Shown: positions 27,423-36,515, counted from the stretch's first letter. The stretch: 64,000 bases of DNA from JARKPK01 sp964631235 (GCA_964631235.1 CAZVZX010000023.1:15808-79807); one strand, 5' to 3'. The notes: a model not told the origin generated them from the letters alone. A program made the numbers and translations.

Positions 27423-28808
27423 TTATCGAGTGCTGCTGCCATTGAGTCGCATGCCGCGCGGCGCTGGCGGAGCGATGGATTGCAGATAGGCCACCAGCAA
27501 GTCGCGTTCGGCCTCAGAGCCGCACCAGGGAGGCATGGTGAACCGTTTGACATGCAAGTGGTCCACGAGATCGGCGAGCATTTCCGACGACCACCCTTGA
27601 ATCAACGGGCCTACGGCCGAATAGCCCACCGCCGGCGCATGACAATCGTTGCAATGATACTGGAAGATCACCGCTCCCAGATCGACTTTCGAGTCGTGAT
27701 CGAGCGCCCGCAGGCGAGAGTCATCGATTCGACCGTCCACAATCACTTGCGGATAATTCACTCGGACATATTGCGATGTCCACGTGCCTCCTTGAAGATA
27801 GCCGTCGCGGCGAAGTCGGGCCGTTTCTTCGGGAAAGATGCCGTTGCCGAAAACCACGTTGTACACAATGTACGGCTTTCGCACCGCCTCGCGAATAAAC
27901 TCGCCCGTGCTGAATGCGATGAAGCCGAAGGCCAGCAAGCAACCGGCGAAGCCCGGCGAACGCAACCAACCGGGATTGAGGAACGGACCGAAAAACAACG
28001 CAGCGAACACAATAACCGTCGCCGCGAACAGCAGTCCCATCAGCACGTTTAGCGCCGCAGCGGCCGAGAGGGCGCGGACGGCCGACTCGGGCAGCATCGA
28101 GTACCACGCCAACCCTCCCGCGGCGATCATCACCGCGCCGAGAAGTGCCGGCCGGGTCGAACGCTGTTCGATCTGCCGCTGCAATCGCGAGTCTTTGATC
28201 ACAATCGCCGCGTGAAGATAAACATAGAGCGAAGAGAGCAGCAGCGCCCCACCCGTCCGCGCGATCGTTTGCGGCAGGAATTGGGGGTTGAGGAAACCGG
28301 TCCAAAAATCGGGCCGTTCCAGCCACTTGCCCGGATTGAGCATGAATGCCGTGATGCCGGTGATCAACACGAGGCTGATCCACGCAGCCGCGGCGTAAAG
28401 CCATCCGATTCGCACGTGGACTTTTGGCGGCAGCCGCCCCCAATAGTACAGAAAGATGAAGGCGGCCGTCAGTTCGATAACGAAAAAGACCCACTCCGTG
28501 GCCCAGCCGAAGACGAAGGTTTGAATCAGAACCTCAGTTGCCAGCGGCGACGCCAGCCCGATTGTCCACCAAATCCCCACCCCGGTGATCGCTCCCAAAA
28601 CAACCGTAAGAAGAACGAAAAACTTGGTATGGCGTTTGAGGTAGGCCAAGTACTCGCGGTCGTTGTGTTTATAGGCGTACGCGGTCTCGAACGCCAAGAA
28701 CAGCCCGCCTCCGACCGCATAGTGTGAGACAAGCACGTGGAGAACAGAGACCGCCGCGATCAACATCGGCGACGTCAGATAAGGCACGTACCACCAAGGG
28801 TAATGCAT
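27423..28808 (-). CDS. CydA-like membrane protein with C-terminal cytochrome c domain
   Basis: A 461-residue protein that begins with a CydA-like core: His24 in VLHVLVSHYAVGGGLFLAFE (candidate axial ligand), GAITGVGIWWTIGLASP where bd oxidases have GLTMEFQFGTNW, EWVFFVIELTAAFIFLYYWG with conserved acidic residues, and an AFMLNPGKW loop. After about nine helices, a periplasmic tail carries a monoheme cytochrome c with CNDCH at 386-390 and a probable Met ligand in FTMPPW near 425. A c-heme on a bd-like subunit suggests that electrons come from or go to cytochrome c rather than only quinol. The gene is first of a two-gene operon. Function is inferred from fold and neighbourhood. Confidence 0.7.
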   Translation of the reverse strand: MHYPWWYVPYLTSPMLIAAVSVLHVLVSHYAVGGGLFLAFETAYAYKHNDREYLAYLKRHTKFFVLLTVVLGAITGVGIWWTIGLASPLATEVLIQTFVFGWATEWVFFVIELTAAFIFLYYWGRLPPKVHVRIGWLYAAAAWISLVLITGITAFMLNPGKWLERPDFWTGFLNPQFLPQTIARTGGALLLSSLYVYLHAAIVIKDSRLQRQIEQRSTRPALLGAVMIAAGGLAWYSMLPESAVRALSAAAALNVLMGLLFAATVIVFAALFFGPFLNPGWLRSPGFAGCLLAFGFIAFSTGEFIREAVRKPYIVYNVVFGNGIFPEETARLRRDGYLQGGTWTSQYVRVNYPQVIVDGRIDDSRLRALDHDSKVDLGAVIFQYHCNDCHAPAVGYSAVGPLIQGWSSEMLADLVDHLHVKRFTMPPWCGSEAERDLLVAYLQSIAPPAPRGMRLNGSSTR

Positions 28809-29360
28809 GGCGATGGAACCTCAATGAGCGGCAGCGAACGCAGGCATTTCGGCCGACCGCAGAACGATCGCCGTCATGCGAGCAGAGAAATCCCTTCAAT
28901 CCGCGACAAACGGAACGCGGCCAACTCCCGTATCTTCATAAAAGACCACGGAAGCCGGGACGCGAAGCGAGAGCGATCCAAAAAGAAGCCGTTCCCGGTC
29001 TCGGTTCGATACCTTGCCCGAAGCGAAGCCATTAGCGCCTTTTTTCCATGGTTCGGCCGAACCGCAACGATATTCTGATCCTCCCGCAGTTGATATTCAA
29101 CTGGGAGCGGCGAGTAAAACCAGCGATAGCCGTCAGACGCCGCCTTCGGCGCGACACTGCAACCAGTACAAGCAACTGAAGGCTTCAGAAGAGCGGCAAG
29201 CCCAAACTCCAGCGACGGAGTTGCGCATTCGATGTTATGCGCAAAGTCTGCTCGATTTGTCCATTTCGCCGGCCTGTTGGTGCAACCATTTCCGTGGACA
29301 CGCAGTGGTGCGTTGATTTTGCGGCACGTTCGAAGCTGCACGCAACTTCATGGAACGCGG
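28809..29360. other. Spacer upstream of the bd-like operon
   Basis: No believable gene was found in these 552 bases. The longest frame (minus, 28874-29341) has no family-like features and unusual composition. The promoter for the bd-like operon should be here, but none was clear enough to call. Confidence 0.5.
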
Positions 29361-29603
29361 CTAAGGGTTGTTTTTCGACGCTTCGGGAATCGCTTGAGCC
29401 GGCTGGCGCACCCCATCCTGAGCGTTCTCGGGAAGCGACTGGCCGGACTCGGCCGGAGAAGTGACTGCCGGCCGAGTAATCGGCTGACACGACGACCCGC
29501 ACGACATGCACGTGCTTACGCCGAAAAAGGGCAGCACCCAGCGGTTGAGGATAAACCAGGCCGCTACAAGCGCAAAGAGCAACGAAAGGCTTTTGCCGTC
29601 CAT
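29361..29603 (-). CDS. Small membrane protein with CxxC motif
   Basis: An 80-residue protein with one N-terminal helix (about residues 6-26, LSLLFALVAAWFILNRWVLPFF), then STCMSCGSSCQ with three Cys residues that could bind a metal or heme-iron ligand or form disulfides, then a Pro/Ala/Ser-rich tail. The ATG at 29603 lies one base past the preceding stop (TGA G ATG), indicating coupled translation as the third gene in a tiny operon led by a zf-HC2 protein. I do not recognise a family. Confidence 0.6.
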   Translation of the reverse strand: MDGKSLSLLFALVAAWFILNRWVLPFFGVSTCMSCGSSCQPITRPAVTSPAESGQSLPENAQDGVRQPAQAIPEASKNNP

Positions 29604-29604
29604 C

Positions 29605-29853
29605 TCAATCTCCCATCCGAATGATCTCGCGGAACGGGGAAAGCAGCCCAAGCCGGAACCATATGCTCCGGCACTTCTCGCAATCGGCTGCCTCGCCGCG
29701 TCGGGGGGCACCTTCCCCAATGATTCGTTTCGATTCGTGTACCTGCGACTGCCCGCCACCGAACGGGCATACTACCTCGACCGTTTGCGTTGCCCACCGG
29801 CCGATCCCAATGCTGCCGATCATCCCTGCGAGCACGAAAAGTGCTGCGACCAC
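29605..29853 (-). CDS. Small membrane-anchored hypothetical protein
   Basis: Middle gene of a three-gene operon. With the GTG start at 29853 it has 82 residues and an N-terminal hydrophobic helix (VVAALFVLAGMIGSIGIG). A polar part follows with EADCEKCRSIW (a CxxC pair) and a basic C-terminus. The GTG start overlaps the end of the zf-HC2 gene by 34 bases. An alternative ATG at 29823 overlaps its stop as ATGA but would lose half the helix. No family is recognised; the CxxC pairs here and in the next gene hint at a shared metal or redox role. Confidence 0.45.
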   Translation of the reverse strand: MVAALFVLAGMIGSIGIGRWATQTVEVVCPFGGGQSQVHESKRIIGEGAPRRGEAADCEKCRSIWFRLGLLSPFREIIRMGD

Positions 29854-30071
29854 TTCGCCTTGAGCACCTCGCGGAGGTGCCGGCACAGTTCTGGCGGCAT
29901 GGGAATGGGCTCTCCGGCCTTATAAAGGGTGATCGTTCGACGGATGTTGTCCACAACGATTTGGCACGGGTTGCAGTCGGCCAAGTGCGCCCGAACCGTG
30001 TCGCAAATCGACGGATCAACCTCGCCATCAACGAATTCGTTCAATGCACGCAACAGGTCGTCGCAGTTCAT
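29820..30071 (-). CDS. zf-HC2 anti-sigma-factor-like protein
   Basis: An 83-residue protein with the putative zinc-finger anti-sigma fold: MNCDDLLRALNEFVDGEVD followed by CDTVRAHLADCNPCQ, giving His-x3-Cys-x2-Cys after an upstream Cys. In classical cases such proteins hold an ECF sigma factor inactive until a redox or zinc signal arrives. There is no transmembrane helix, so this is a soluble form. No sigma factor gene is adjacent in the window, which is unusual, as the two are normally paired. The ATG at 30071 gives the family N-terminus. Confidence 0.75.
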   Translation of the reverse strand: MNCDDLLRALNEFVDGEVDPSICDTVRAHLADCNPCQIVVDNIRRTITLYKAGEPIPMPPELCRHLREVLKAKWSQHFSCSQG

Positions 30072-30366
30072 GGCAGTTCGCCCGCACTGTATCTGGGTCC
30101 TAAAGGTTTGGATGCTCCAGCCGGCCAACAGTTACACGAAGTTGGCTCAATTCAACACGTTGTAGCCGAACGTCAACACGCCGTGCAAGCCGTGCCCGCG
30201 ACGAGGAACGCCCCACTCCCGGCAGTCTGCTTGCCGCAAGTCGTTATTAGGGAAGTGTTTACGGATTATATGCCATCCCCGTTCGGGATGGAGGGGCTGC
30301 GGTGGCCTTCCAGTTGCATCTATTGGATTCGCGTCCGTCGCAACGCAAGTCCGCGAGAACGATCTA

Positions 30367-31581
30367 ATGACCACCGCCTCGGCAATTACGCGTTTTATCG
30401 ACACCGGCCGTGATTCTCGTGCGGCTTCGCTGCCCGTCGGCGGCGAGATTCGCGTTCTGCACGTGATCAACGGTGAGCACTACGCCGGAGCAGAGCGGGT
30501 CCAGGATCTATTGGCCGCCGAGCTGCCCGGCTATCGCGTTTCCGTCGGTTTCGCGTGCTTGAAGAAGGGCAAGTTCGTCGAAGCCCGCCGGTGCGGCGAT
30601 GCTCCGGTTCATTCGATCGAGATGAAAGGGCGGTTCGATCTTCGTGCGGTCTGGCGGTTGGTGAAACTGATTCGTCAGGGCGGGTATCAGGTGTTGCATT
30701 CGCACGGACCGCGCTCGGCCTTGGTCGCGGCCCTGGCGTCGAAGTGGACGGGTATTCCGCTGGTGCATCACGTCCACAGCCCGACCACTCGCGATACAAC
30801 TCATCGTCTTCGCTGCCGGCTGAACGCGATTGTCGAACGATTGGCGTTCCGTCAGGCGAAGACGTTGGTGGCCGTTTCGGAAAGCCTGGGCCGATATTTG
30901 GCCGATCGCGGAGTTGCAAAAGAAAAGATCCAAGTGGTGCCCAACGGCGTTCCGCACTGCCAAGACGCGAGCAAGCGAGACGCAGACAACGCCGATCGGA
31001 AGGAGCTTGCTTCTGCGGCGTTGCCGGGCCGAGTGTTTACATTGGGTGTCGTGGCCCTTTTTCGGCCGCGGAAGGGCCTCGAAGTGCTCCTCGCGTCGCT
31101 GGCCGAGCTGCGGCGGCAAGGGTTCAATGTTCGCTTGCGGGCGGTAGGCGGGTTTGAAACGCCCGAATACGAATCGGAGATCAAAGCTCTCTGCTCGCAA
31201 CTTGGGGTGGAATCGCTGGTGGACTGGGTGGGCTTCACTCGGGATGTCGAAAGCGAGATGCGGCGGTTCGATCTATTTGTTCTACCGAGTCTGTTCGGTG
31301 AGGGGATGCCGATGGTCGTGCTTGAAGCGATGGCCCAGGGGCTTCCGGTGGTGGCCACCGCGGTCGAAGGCGTGCCCGAGGTCGTTCGCGACAGCCGCGA
31401 GGGCGTGTTGGTGGCTCCCGGCGACGCAGGCGCCTTGGCGGCGGGCATTGCCCGATTTCTCGACGGCTCGCTCGATGCCGCCGAACTGGGGCGCAACGCC
31501 ATGAAACGGCACGACGAGAAGTTCTCGGCAAAGGCGATGGCCGAGGCGGTGGCCGGCGTTTATCGCCGCGTGACCGCCTGA
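30367..31581 (+). CDS. Glycosyltransferase family 4 protein
   Basis: A GT-B-fold retaining glycosyltransferase of 404 residues that transfers sugars from nucleotide donors to polysaccharide or lipid acceptors on the cytoplasmic face of the membrane. The N-terminal Rossmann domain starts at RVLHVINGEHYAGAERVQ (about 29-46). The C-terminal domain carries GVVALFRPRKGLEVLLASL and the donor-binding E-x7-E motif in FGEGMPMVVLEAMAQGLPVVAT. VSESLGRYLADRGV and VVPNGVP are typical linker elements. It converges with the FabI-like gene 27 bases away. It is not obviously part of a capsule cluster; the acceptor is unknown. The start ATG lacks a strong ribosome binding site. Confidence 0.9.
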   Translation: MTTASAITRFIDTGRDSRAASLPVGGEIRVLHVINGEHYAGAERVQDLLAAELPGYRVSVGFACLKKGKFVEARRCGDAPVHSIEMKGRFDLRAVWRLVKLIRQGGYQVLHSHGPRSALVAALASKWTGIPLVHHVHSPTTRDTTHRLRCRLNAIVERLAFRQAKTLVAVSESLGRYLADRGVAKEKIQVVPNGVPHCQDASKRDADNADRKELASAALPGRVFTLGVVALFRPRKGLEVLLASLAELRRQGFNVRLRAVGGFETPEYESEIKALCSQLGVESLVDWVGFTRDVESEMRRFDLFVLPSLFGEGMPMVVLEAMAQGLPVVATAVEGVPEVVRDSREGVLVAPGDAGALAAGIARFLDGSLDAAELGRNAMKRHDEKFSAKAMAEAVAGVYRRVTA

Positions 31582-31608
31582 GCAAGATTGCCGGAAACCG
31601 AAGGCGGC

Positions 31609-32409
31609 TCAGCCGACAACTTTTTTGATCACCTCGCGGTCGAAGTAGTTGATCGACATGCCGGCATCCACCACGATCGTCTGCGCATTGATGCCGCTTG
31701 AGCACGGGCTGAGGAGAAAGACAGCAGCGGCCGCGGCCTCTTCGGTGCGAACCGCTTGTTTGCGGGGAATCACCTGCTCGGCGTAAAGGTACGCATCGAC
31801 GTAGCCGGGAATGCCCGCCGAGGCCGACGTTTTCAGCAGTCCCGGGGCGACCGCATTGAATCGCACGCGCGAGAACCGGCTGAACGACTTGGCCAGAAAC
31901 GCCAACGACGACTCGAGCGCGGCCTTGATCGGCGCCATGTATCCGTAGCTTTCGCTCGCCATGCGCGTCGTCGAAATGGAGATCGTCACCACCGAGGCGT
32001 CGGCATCGAGCAGCTCTTTCAAGGCATTGCAGATGGCCAACAGAGAAAAGCACGAAACGTCGATGGCCCGCAGGAAGGCCGCTCTCGGCGTTTCGTGAAA
32101 AGGAACGGGAGCATCTTGGTACTCGGCCATGGCGACGGAGTGGACCAAGCCGTTGTAGCAGGCGCCTCGGGCGGCAAGGGCGGCGCGAAGGGCTTCGATT
32201 TGGGCGTCGTCCGTCAGGTCGCAGCAGTCGACAGCGGCGCCTTCAAGAAGCGGTTTCACCCGTTGGCGGATCGTCTCGTCGCGGACCACGTAATCGCACA
32301 CGGCGCCGGCCGCCGCAAGCTGACGCCCGATCGCGTAGGCCACGCTCTTTCGATTAGCCACTCCGAAGACGAGGAATCGTTTGCCCGCAAGCTGTAGAAC
32401 GTCGGTCAT
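31609..32409 (-). CDS. FabI-like enoyl-ACP reductase (SDR family)
   Basis: A 266-residue short-chain dehydrogenase closest to FabI enoyl-ACP reductases, which reduce the trans-2-enoyl-ACP double bond in chain elongation. The FabI-type nucleotide loop is GVANRKSVAYAIG (residues 16-28). The catalytic Tyr-x6-Lys pair is Tyr155 and Lys162 in SYGYMAPIK, and RVRFNAVAPGLLKT is the conserved post-catalytic block. The C-terminus has the GINAQTIVVDAGMSI ending common to this group. It is the last gene of the six-gene minus-strand operon. The start MTDVLQL is preferred to an upstream ATG five codons away. It is probably a pathway-dedicated paralogue, not the housekeeping FabI, given its neighbours. Confidence 0.82.
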   Translation of the reverse strand: MTDVLQLAGKRFLVFGVANRKSVAYAIGRQLAAAGAVCDYVVRDETIRQRVKPLLEGAAVDCCDLTDDAQIEALRAALAARGACYNGLVHSVAMAEYQDAPVPFHETPRAAFLRAIDVSCFSLLAICNALKELLDADASVVTISISTTRMASESYGYMAPIKAALESSLAFLAKSFSRFSRVRFNAVAPGLLKTSASAGIPGYVDAYLYAEQVIPRKQAVRTEEAAAAAVFLLSPCSSGINAQTIVVDAGMSINYFDREVIKKVVG

Positions 32410-32469
32410 TGTCGTTTCGCCCAATCGATTAAGAGAGAGAACCGCACCGAACCGGAGGCATCGCCGAGA

Positions 32470-32913
32470 TCAGCGCGCAGCGTCGTCGACGGGCAGCGGT
32501 GCCAGCGTGCAGGCAAATTCCAGCCGCGCGGCGACCGCAGCGCCGACTGAAACTTTCGCCTTGAGAAAAAATGCACCGGCCATCCGCTCGGTCAATTCGA
32601 CCTCGATTTCGATGGTGTCGCCCGGGCGAACCATCCGTTTGAATCGCACGTCGCCGATTCGCGTGGCCACCGGGATCTTGCCGCCGGCATCGACTTCCGC
32701 CGCCAGCAGGACCGCGCCGGCCTGCATCGCTGCCTCGCAGAGCAGAACGCCGGGAACAATCGGGAAACTGGGATAATGCCCGGCGAAGAAGTAATCACCC
32801 TCGTCGAAGGTCTTAGAACATCGGATCCGATCCGTGGATCGCTCCACGACTCGATCAATTAGCAGAAACGGCGGACGATGCGGGATGGCCGCCAGGATTT
32901 CGTCGCGACTCAC
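32470..32913 (-). CDS. FabZ-like 3-hydroxyacyl-ACP dehydratase
   Basis: A hotdog-fold protein of 147 residues that should dehydrate 3-hydroxyacyl-ACP to enoyl-ACP. The N-terminal PHRPPFLLIDRV and the active-site stretch AGHYPSFPIVPGVLLCEAAMQAG carry His46 and Glu60, at the usual spacing for FabZ. Its start overlaps the stop of the upstream FAD enzyme gene by four bases (ATGA), so translation is coupled. The gap to the FabI-like gene is 60 bases. The length is normal for FabZ. In this operon it probably acts on a dedicated ACP-bound chain. Confidence 0.88.
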   Translation of the reverse strand: MSRDEILAAIPHRPPFLLIDRVVERSTDRIRCSKTFDEGDYFFAGHYPSFPIVPGVLLCEAAMQAGAVLLAAEVDAGGKIPVATRIGDVRFKRMVRPGDTIEIEVELTERMAGAFFLKAKVSVGAAVAARLEFACTLAPLPVDDAAR

Positions 32914-34409
32914 GGCAAGGCACTCTCTTCGGGGCGGGGTGATTGGGAGCCGTTGTTCATGAGAAAAGCGTCAACCTCATTGGCGACGATGACGCCGTAA
33001 TTGACCGCCCCAAGCCAGCCCGACATGATAATGCCCACGCTTCCGGCATGGTAGAGCCCGGCGATCATTTGCGGCATGGCGCGGCTGACAGCCAGCCCTT
33101 CGAACTTCGTTCCGAAGCTGGCACCCTGCCAATGCTTGGTGTAGCGGGCGAATGTTCGGGGCGTGCCGCACTCGGCCCAGTCGATCCGCTCGCGAATGTC
33201 GGGGATGTACTTTTCCAGGCATTGCAGCGTGTCGTCGATCAATGCCTGCTTCGCGCGGCGATATTCTTCCGGCGGCAGGTCGGCCCAGTCGGCGAAACGG
33301 GAGTTCATGCTCGCCACGATGGTGCAGCGGTTGTGGCCGGGCCGCGTCCGCGGGTAATAAAACGAGAACGTTCGGCTTGAAACGTCGCGGCTCAGAAGCG
33401 ACTGCGTGCAGAACCGCGGCGCCGTCGAGGTGAACAGCAGATCGCCGCATTGGTCTTCGTCGATCGTGTCGCCGTCGCGAATTCCGAAATAAACTTGCGT
33501 GCTCGAATTGTTCAGGCGGACCTGTTTGGCTTGTTCGAGGTAATCGCCGGGCCAATGCCGCTGTTCCACCAGATCGAAGATCGTCCCCAACAGATTGGCG
33601 TTGGACACGACCGCCCGGGCCGCGATCGGCCGCCCGTTGACTCTCACGCCGCGAACCCGCCCGTCATCGCACTCGATCTGCTCGACGTTGCAGCGAGTGC
33701 ATAGTTCGACACGGTTGCGGCGGAGTTCATCGGTCATCATTCCGATCAGCCGATCGGTGCCGCCTTCGAAGGTGTAAACACCCTTCGACATGAAATTCGA
33801 GAAGACGATCCCGTAGGTCAGCGCCGGGTCTTCCAACGTCGAGCCGTTGGCGTACGTGATCGGCTCCATCAGAAAACGGACCACGTCTTCCCGACCCGGA
33901 AAATACCGTTCAAAGAGCTGCGCCGTGGTAAACGATTGGTCGTCGAAAAAGTTCATCTCGCGCGCCGCGTCGAAAAACGCTTCGACGGTGGGCGGCGCAA
34001 TGCCGAAGCGATCGACGAGCAACCGCGTGAAGTCGCGGCGATCGAAGGTCGTTTCCAGCGTGAACATCGGATTATCAAAGCGAATCCGTTTGAGCTGAAC
34101 GATCGACTCGGCGATTTCCGGGCTCCAGTAGCGGCGGCAGCTTTTGATCATCCCCACCGGAAAACCGTGGAGCGAGACATCGAAGATATGCCCCCGCCGC
34201 TTGAACCAAGTGGCCAACCCGCCGGGCTTATCGTGCTGCTCGAGCAAAAGAACGCGATGGCCGGCTCGGCCCAAGATGTTGGCCGCCGTCAATCCGGCCA
34301 GACCGGCGCCGACCACGGCAACGTCATACGAGGAAGAGGCGGGAACTCCGGCGCGCGGCCGTGAAGTATTGGCGTTCATTCGTCGATTATCGCCTTCGGT
34401 TTGCTGCAT
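32910..34409 (-). CDS. CrtI/phytoene desaturase-like FAD oxidoreductase (1)
   Basis: A 499-residue flavoprotein of the phytoene desaturase/carotenoid isomerase superfamily. The dinucleotide-binding fold begins at VAVVGAGLAGLTAANILGRAGH, followed by LLEQHDKPGGLATWF and the GFPVGMI loop. The C-terminal FAD motif lies around GLYHAGSVGIIMSGWLGAVNYGVIVANEV. Substrates of this family are hydrophobic polyenes or lipids, and the reaction may be desaturation, isomerisation or oxidation. No carotenoid genes (crtB, crtE) are nearby. It lies between another CrtI-like gene and fabZ in a fatty-acid-like operon, so an acyl chain is the more likely substrate. Its start could instead be the ATG at 34379. Confidence 0.82.
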   Translation of the reverse strand: MQQTEGDNRRMNANTSRPRAGVPASSSYDVAVVGAGLAGLTAANILGRAGHRVLLLEQHDKPGGLATWFKRRGHIFDVSLHGFPVGMIKSCRRYWSPEIAESIVQLKRIRFDNPMFTLETTFDRRDFTRLLVDRFGIAPPTVEAFFDAAREMNFFDDQSFTTAQLFERYFPGREDVVRFLMEPITYANGSTLEDPALTYGIVFSNFMSKGVYTFEGGTDRLIGMMTDELRRNRVELCTRCNVEQIECDDGRVRGVRVNGRPIAARAVVSNANLLGTIFDLVEQRHWPGDYLEQAKQVRLNNSSTQVYFGIRDGDTIDEDQCGDLLFTSTAPRFCTQSLLSRDVSSRTFSFYYPRTRPGHNRCTIVASMNSRFADWADLPPEEYRRAKQALIDDTLQCLEKYIPDIRERIDWAECGTPRTFARYTKHWQGASFGTKFEGLAVSRAMPQMIAGLYHAGSVGIIMSGWLGAVNYGVIVANEVDAFLMNNGSQSPRPEESALP

Positions 34410-34570
34410 CGTGAGCCAAGGGGCTGGTGATCAGTCGGCGGCGACGGGGTGCCGCCCGCGCGACGGCTACCGCCGCCTCGGTCGGCCGGTCGAGATCGGC
34501 CGCTTGGACTTCGCCTTTCTGCAAAGCGGCAGATCAAGCGGCGGATCGTTCGTCGCGCGGCCGGCGCGGA

Positions 34571-35974
34571 TCATACGGTACAGGGCTGTGCGCCGGTCTC
34601 CGCAAGGACGTGGCGATTGGCCACGGCGATGCCGCTCATCAGCGCGCCGACGACGCCGACAAGTCCCTGATCGTTTCCGCATACGAACAAATTGGAGATC
34701 GGCGTTGTACCGTCGAACCGCTTGCCGACACCGCCATAGATGGCGCCGCCGTCATGGCCCGTAAAACGTTCAATAGTCAATGGCGTGAAAAGATCAACGT
34801 CGTCGGCCAACGGCCGCACGTCGCCGACGACCTCGGCAACCGCTGCCGCCAACTGCTCGAACACCGATTTTTTTGCACGCGTATATTCGTCGCGGCTGAG
34901 TTGGGCCCAATGGGCGTAGTCGGCCAAGCACGAAAGCCGCACCAGCCGCTCGTCGGGCGGTGAATCGAACTCGAAATGATCGGGAAAACAGACGATGCCG
35001 GAACGCGCATCGATCAGCGATTGCGGACGCCGGTAGGCAAACTCATGGCGGCGATTGTAAAACACGATCGAATCATCGCGGCCGAACCGCTCTGTCGGAC
35101 CGTTGAGCCGGACCACGGCCTCGACGAACGACATGCGATTGGTGTCGGGGCCCGGCGGAGCATAGGCAGGTCCGCAAAGCCGCATCGTCTCATGATAGCC
35201 GGCCGACGAGATCACCCGTCTCGCCGCGGCCTCTTGTTCATTGTCGAAACAGACTCGCTGGATCGCACCGTTTCTAATGTGCAATTCGGCGACGCGGGTT
35301 CGCGTGCGCAGCTCGCCGCCCAACCGGCAGAATTGTTGGCCGAGCGAGTGAAGAATCGCACGAATGCCTTGCGCCGGTCTGGCCAGTCCCTCGAGATAGA
35401 TCGATCGAAAAAGCACGGCGAATTGTCCGACCGGCATGTCGTGCTCGGCAGAGCCGCCGTAGAAAAGCAGCGGGCAAAGAAGCATCTCGGTCAGCAGCGG
35501 GTCGCGAATGAAATCGGCCAAGTACTGCCGCGCCGATGTTTGCAGCAGAGGATCGGCGTAGCGGTCGTAGCTGGGAAGCGATTCCGCCAAACGCTGCAAA
35601 CGGTCTGCCTCGTCGCCGAACACGCGCCGTACTTCGCCGCACAGCAGACCGAAGTCGTTGCCGAAACGCAAATCAACGCCGGGGAAGCAGATGCGGGATG
35701 AGCGTTGAGGCCGCAAGTCCCAGTCTTCCCGATCGATTCGTAGCTGCCGCAGCAGGCGGTTCAGCGGCGCGCGGCGATCGGATTGCGAGCTGAAATTCGT
35801 CAGTGCGTGCAATCCCACATCGCATCGGCGGCCGTGACGTTTGTAATACGAATTCAGGCCCCCGATGACGCTGTGCTGCTCGACAATGCACACCCGTTGT
35901 CCGGCCAAAGCCAAGCGGATCCCCGCGGCCAATCCAGACATTCCCGCCCCGATAACAATCGTATCGTAGTCCAC
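34571..35974 (-). CDS. CrtI-like FAD oxidoreductase (2)
   Basis: A second, divergent flavoprotein of the CrtI/NAD(P)-binding Rossmann superfamily, 467 residues. It begins MDYDTIVIGAGMSGLAAGIRLALAGQRVCIVEQHSVIGGLNSYY, a textbook FAD-binding start. The C-terminal FAD contact is near NLFVCGNDQGLVGVVGALMSGIAVANRHVL. It shares only the fold signature with its neighbour 1, which argues for two distinct steps rather than a recent duplication. It sits between the ACP and the other FAD enzyme in the operon. Substrate unknown. Confidence 0.8.
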   Translation of the reverse strand: MDYDTIVIGAGMSGLAAGIRLALAGQRVCIVEQHSVIGGLNSYYKRHGRRCDVGLHALTNFSSQSDRRAPLNRLLRQLRIDREDWDLRPQRSSRICFPGVDLRFGNDFGLLCGEVRRVFGDEADRLQRLAESLPSYDRYADPLLQTSARQYLADFIRDPLLTEMLLCPLLFYGGSAEHDMPVGQFAVLFRSIYLEGLARPAQGIRAILHSLGQQFCRLGGELRTRTRVAELHIRNGAIQRVCFDNEQEAAARRVISSAGYHETMRLCGPAYAPPGPDTNRMSFVEAVVRLNGPTERFGRDDSIVFYNRRHEFAYRRPQSLIDARSGIVCFPDHFEFDSPPDERLVRLSCLADYAHWAQLSRDEYTRAKKSVFEQLAAAVAEVVGDVRPLADDVDLFTPLTIERFTGHDGGAIYGGVGKRFDGTTPISNLFVCGNDQGLVGVVGALMSGIAVANRHVLAETGAQPCTV

Positions 35975-36148
35975 AGCCGCTGATTCCTTTGGCCGGCCGA
36001 GCCGGGCGTTTCCGTTACGGGGAACCGTCCGTGCTCGACCGCGCGGAGTGCCTTTGCTTCGAGTTGCGGTGGGCCGCGCGGATGCGACCCTCGTTCAATG
36101 AACTGCTTCTGCCGGGAAGCCAATTTTCCGCCGGTACACCCCGGCGAA

Positions 36149-36418
36149 CTACTTCTTGGGCATATCTTTCATGATCGGTTCAAGATAGGCCACGGTGCTC
36201 GCCATGCTGGCCAGCTTCGGATAGTCTTCCTCGGGAATCTGGATTCGGTACCGCTTGCGAAGCTCCATGACGATGTCGAGGAAATCCATGCTATCCATTT
36301 CGAGCTGCTCTCGAAAGCTCGCTTCGTCATTCAACCCGGAGAGGTCTTGGTCTGGAGCAATATCGGAAAGAATGTCGATTACCGCTTGACGTATCTCGGC
36401 AACGGTCATGTCTTGCAA
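36149..36418 (-). CDS. Acyl carrier protein
   Basis: An 89-residue acidic acyl carrier protein. The phosphopantetheine attachment site is Ser43 in MDSMDFLDIV, matching the DS[LM] motif. The four-helix pattern is clear (EIRQAVIDILSDI, then FREQLEMDSMDFLDIVMELRKRY). It lies immediately after the KAS gene and before two FAD enzymes. This layout suggests it carries the growing chain for a dedicated pathway separate from primary fatty acid synthesis. Confidence 0.9.
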   Translation of the reverse strand: MQDMTVAEIRQAVIDILSDIAPDQDLSGLNDEASFREQLEMDSMDFLDIVMELRKRYRIQIPEEDYPKLASMASTVAYLEPIMKDMPKK

Positions 36419-36515
36419 GTCCCCGTAAGATGTCTGAACAATGCCGCAGGCGCGCCGGGCGTCGGCTGACGAAAGCCGACCTTTCGACCGGCCTCGTTGT
36501 ATTCAGTCCCCGAAT

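Noticed and set aside
28874..29341. A 155-aa minus-strand frame in the spacer before the bd-like operon
   Set aside because: No ribosome binding site, domain or conserved pattern; composition unlike neighbouring genes.
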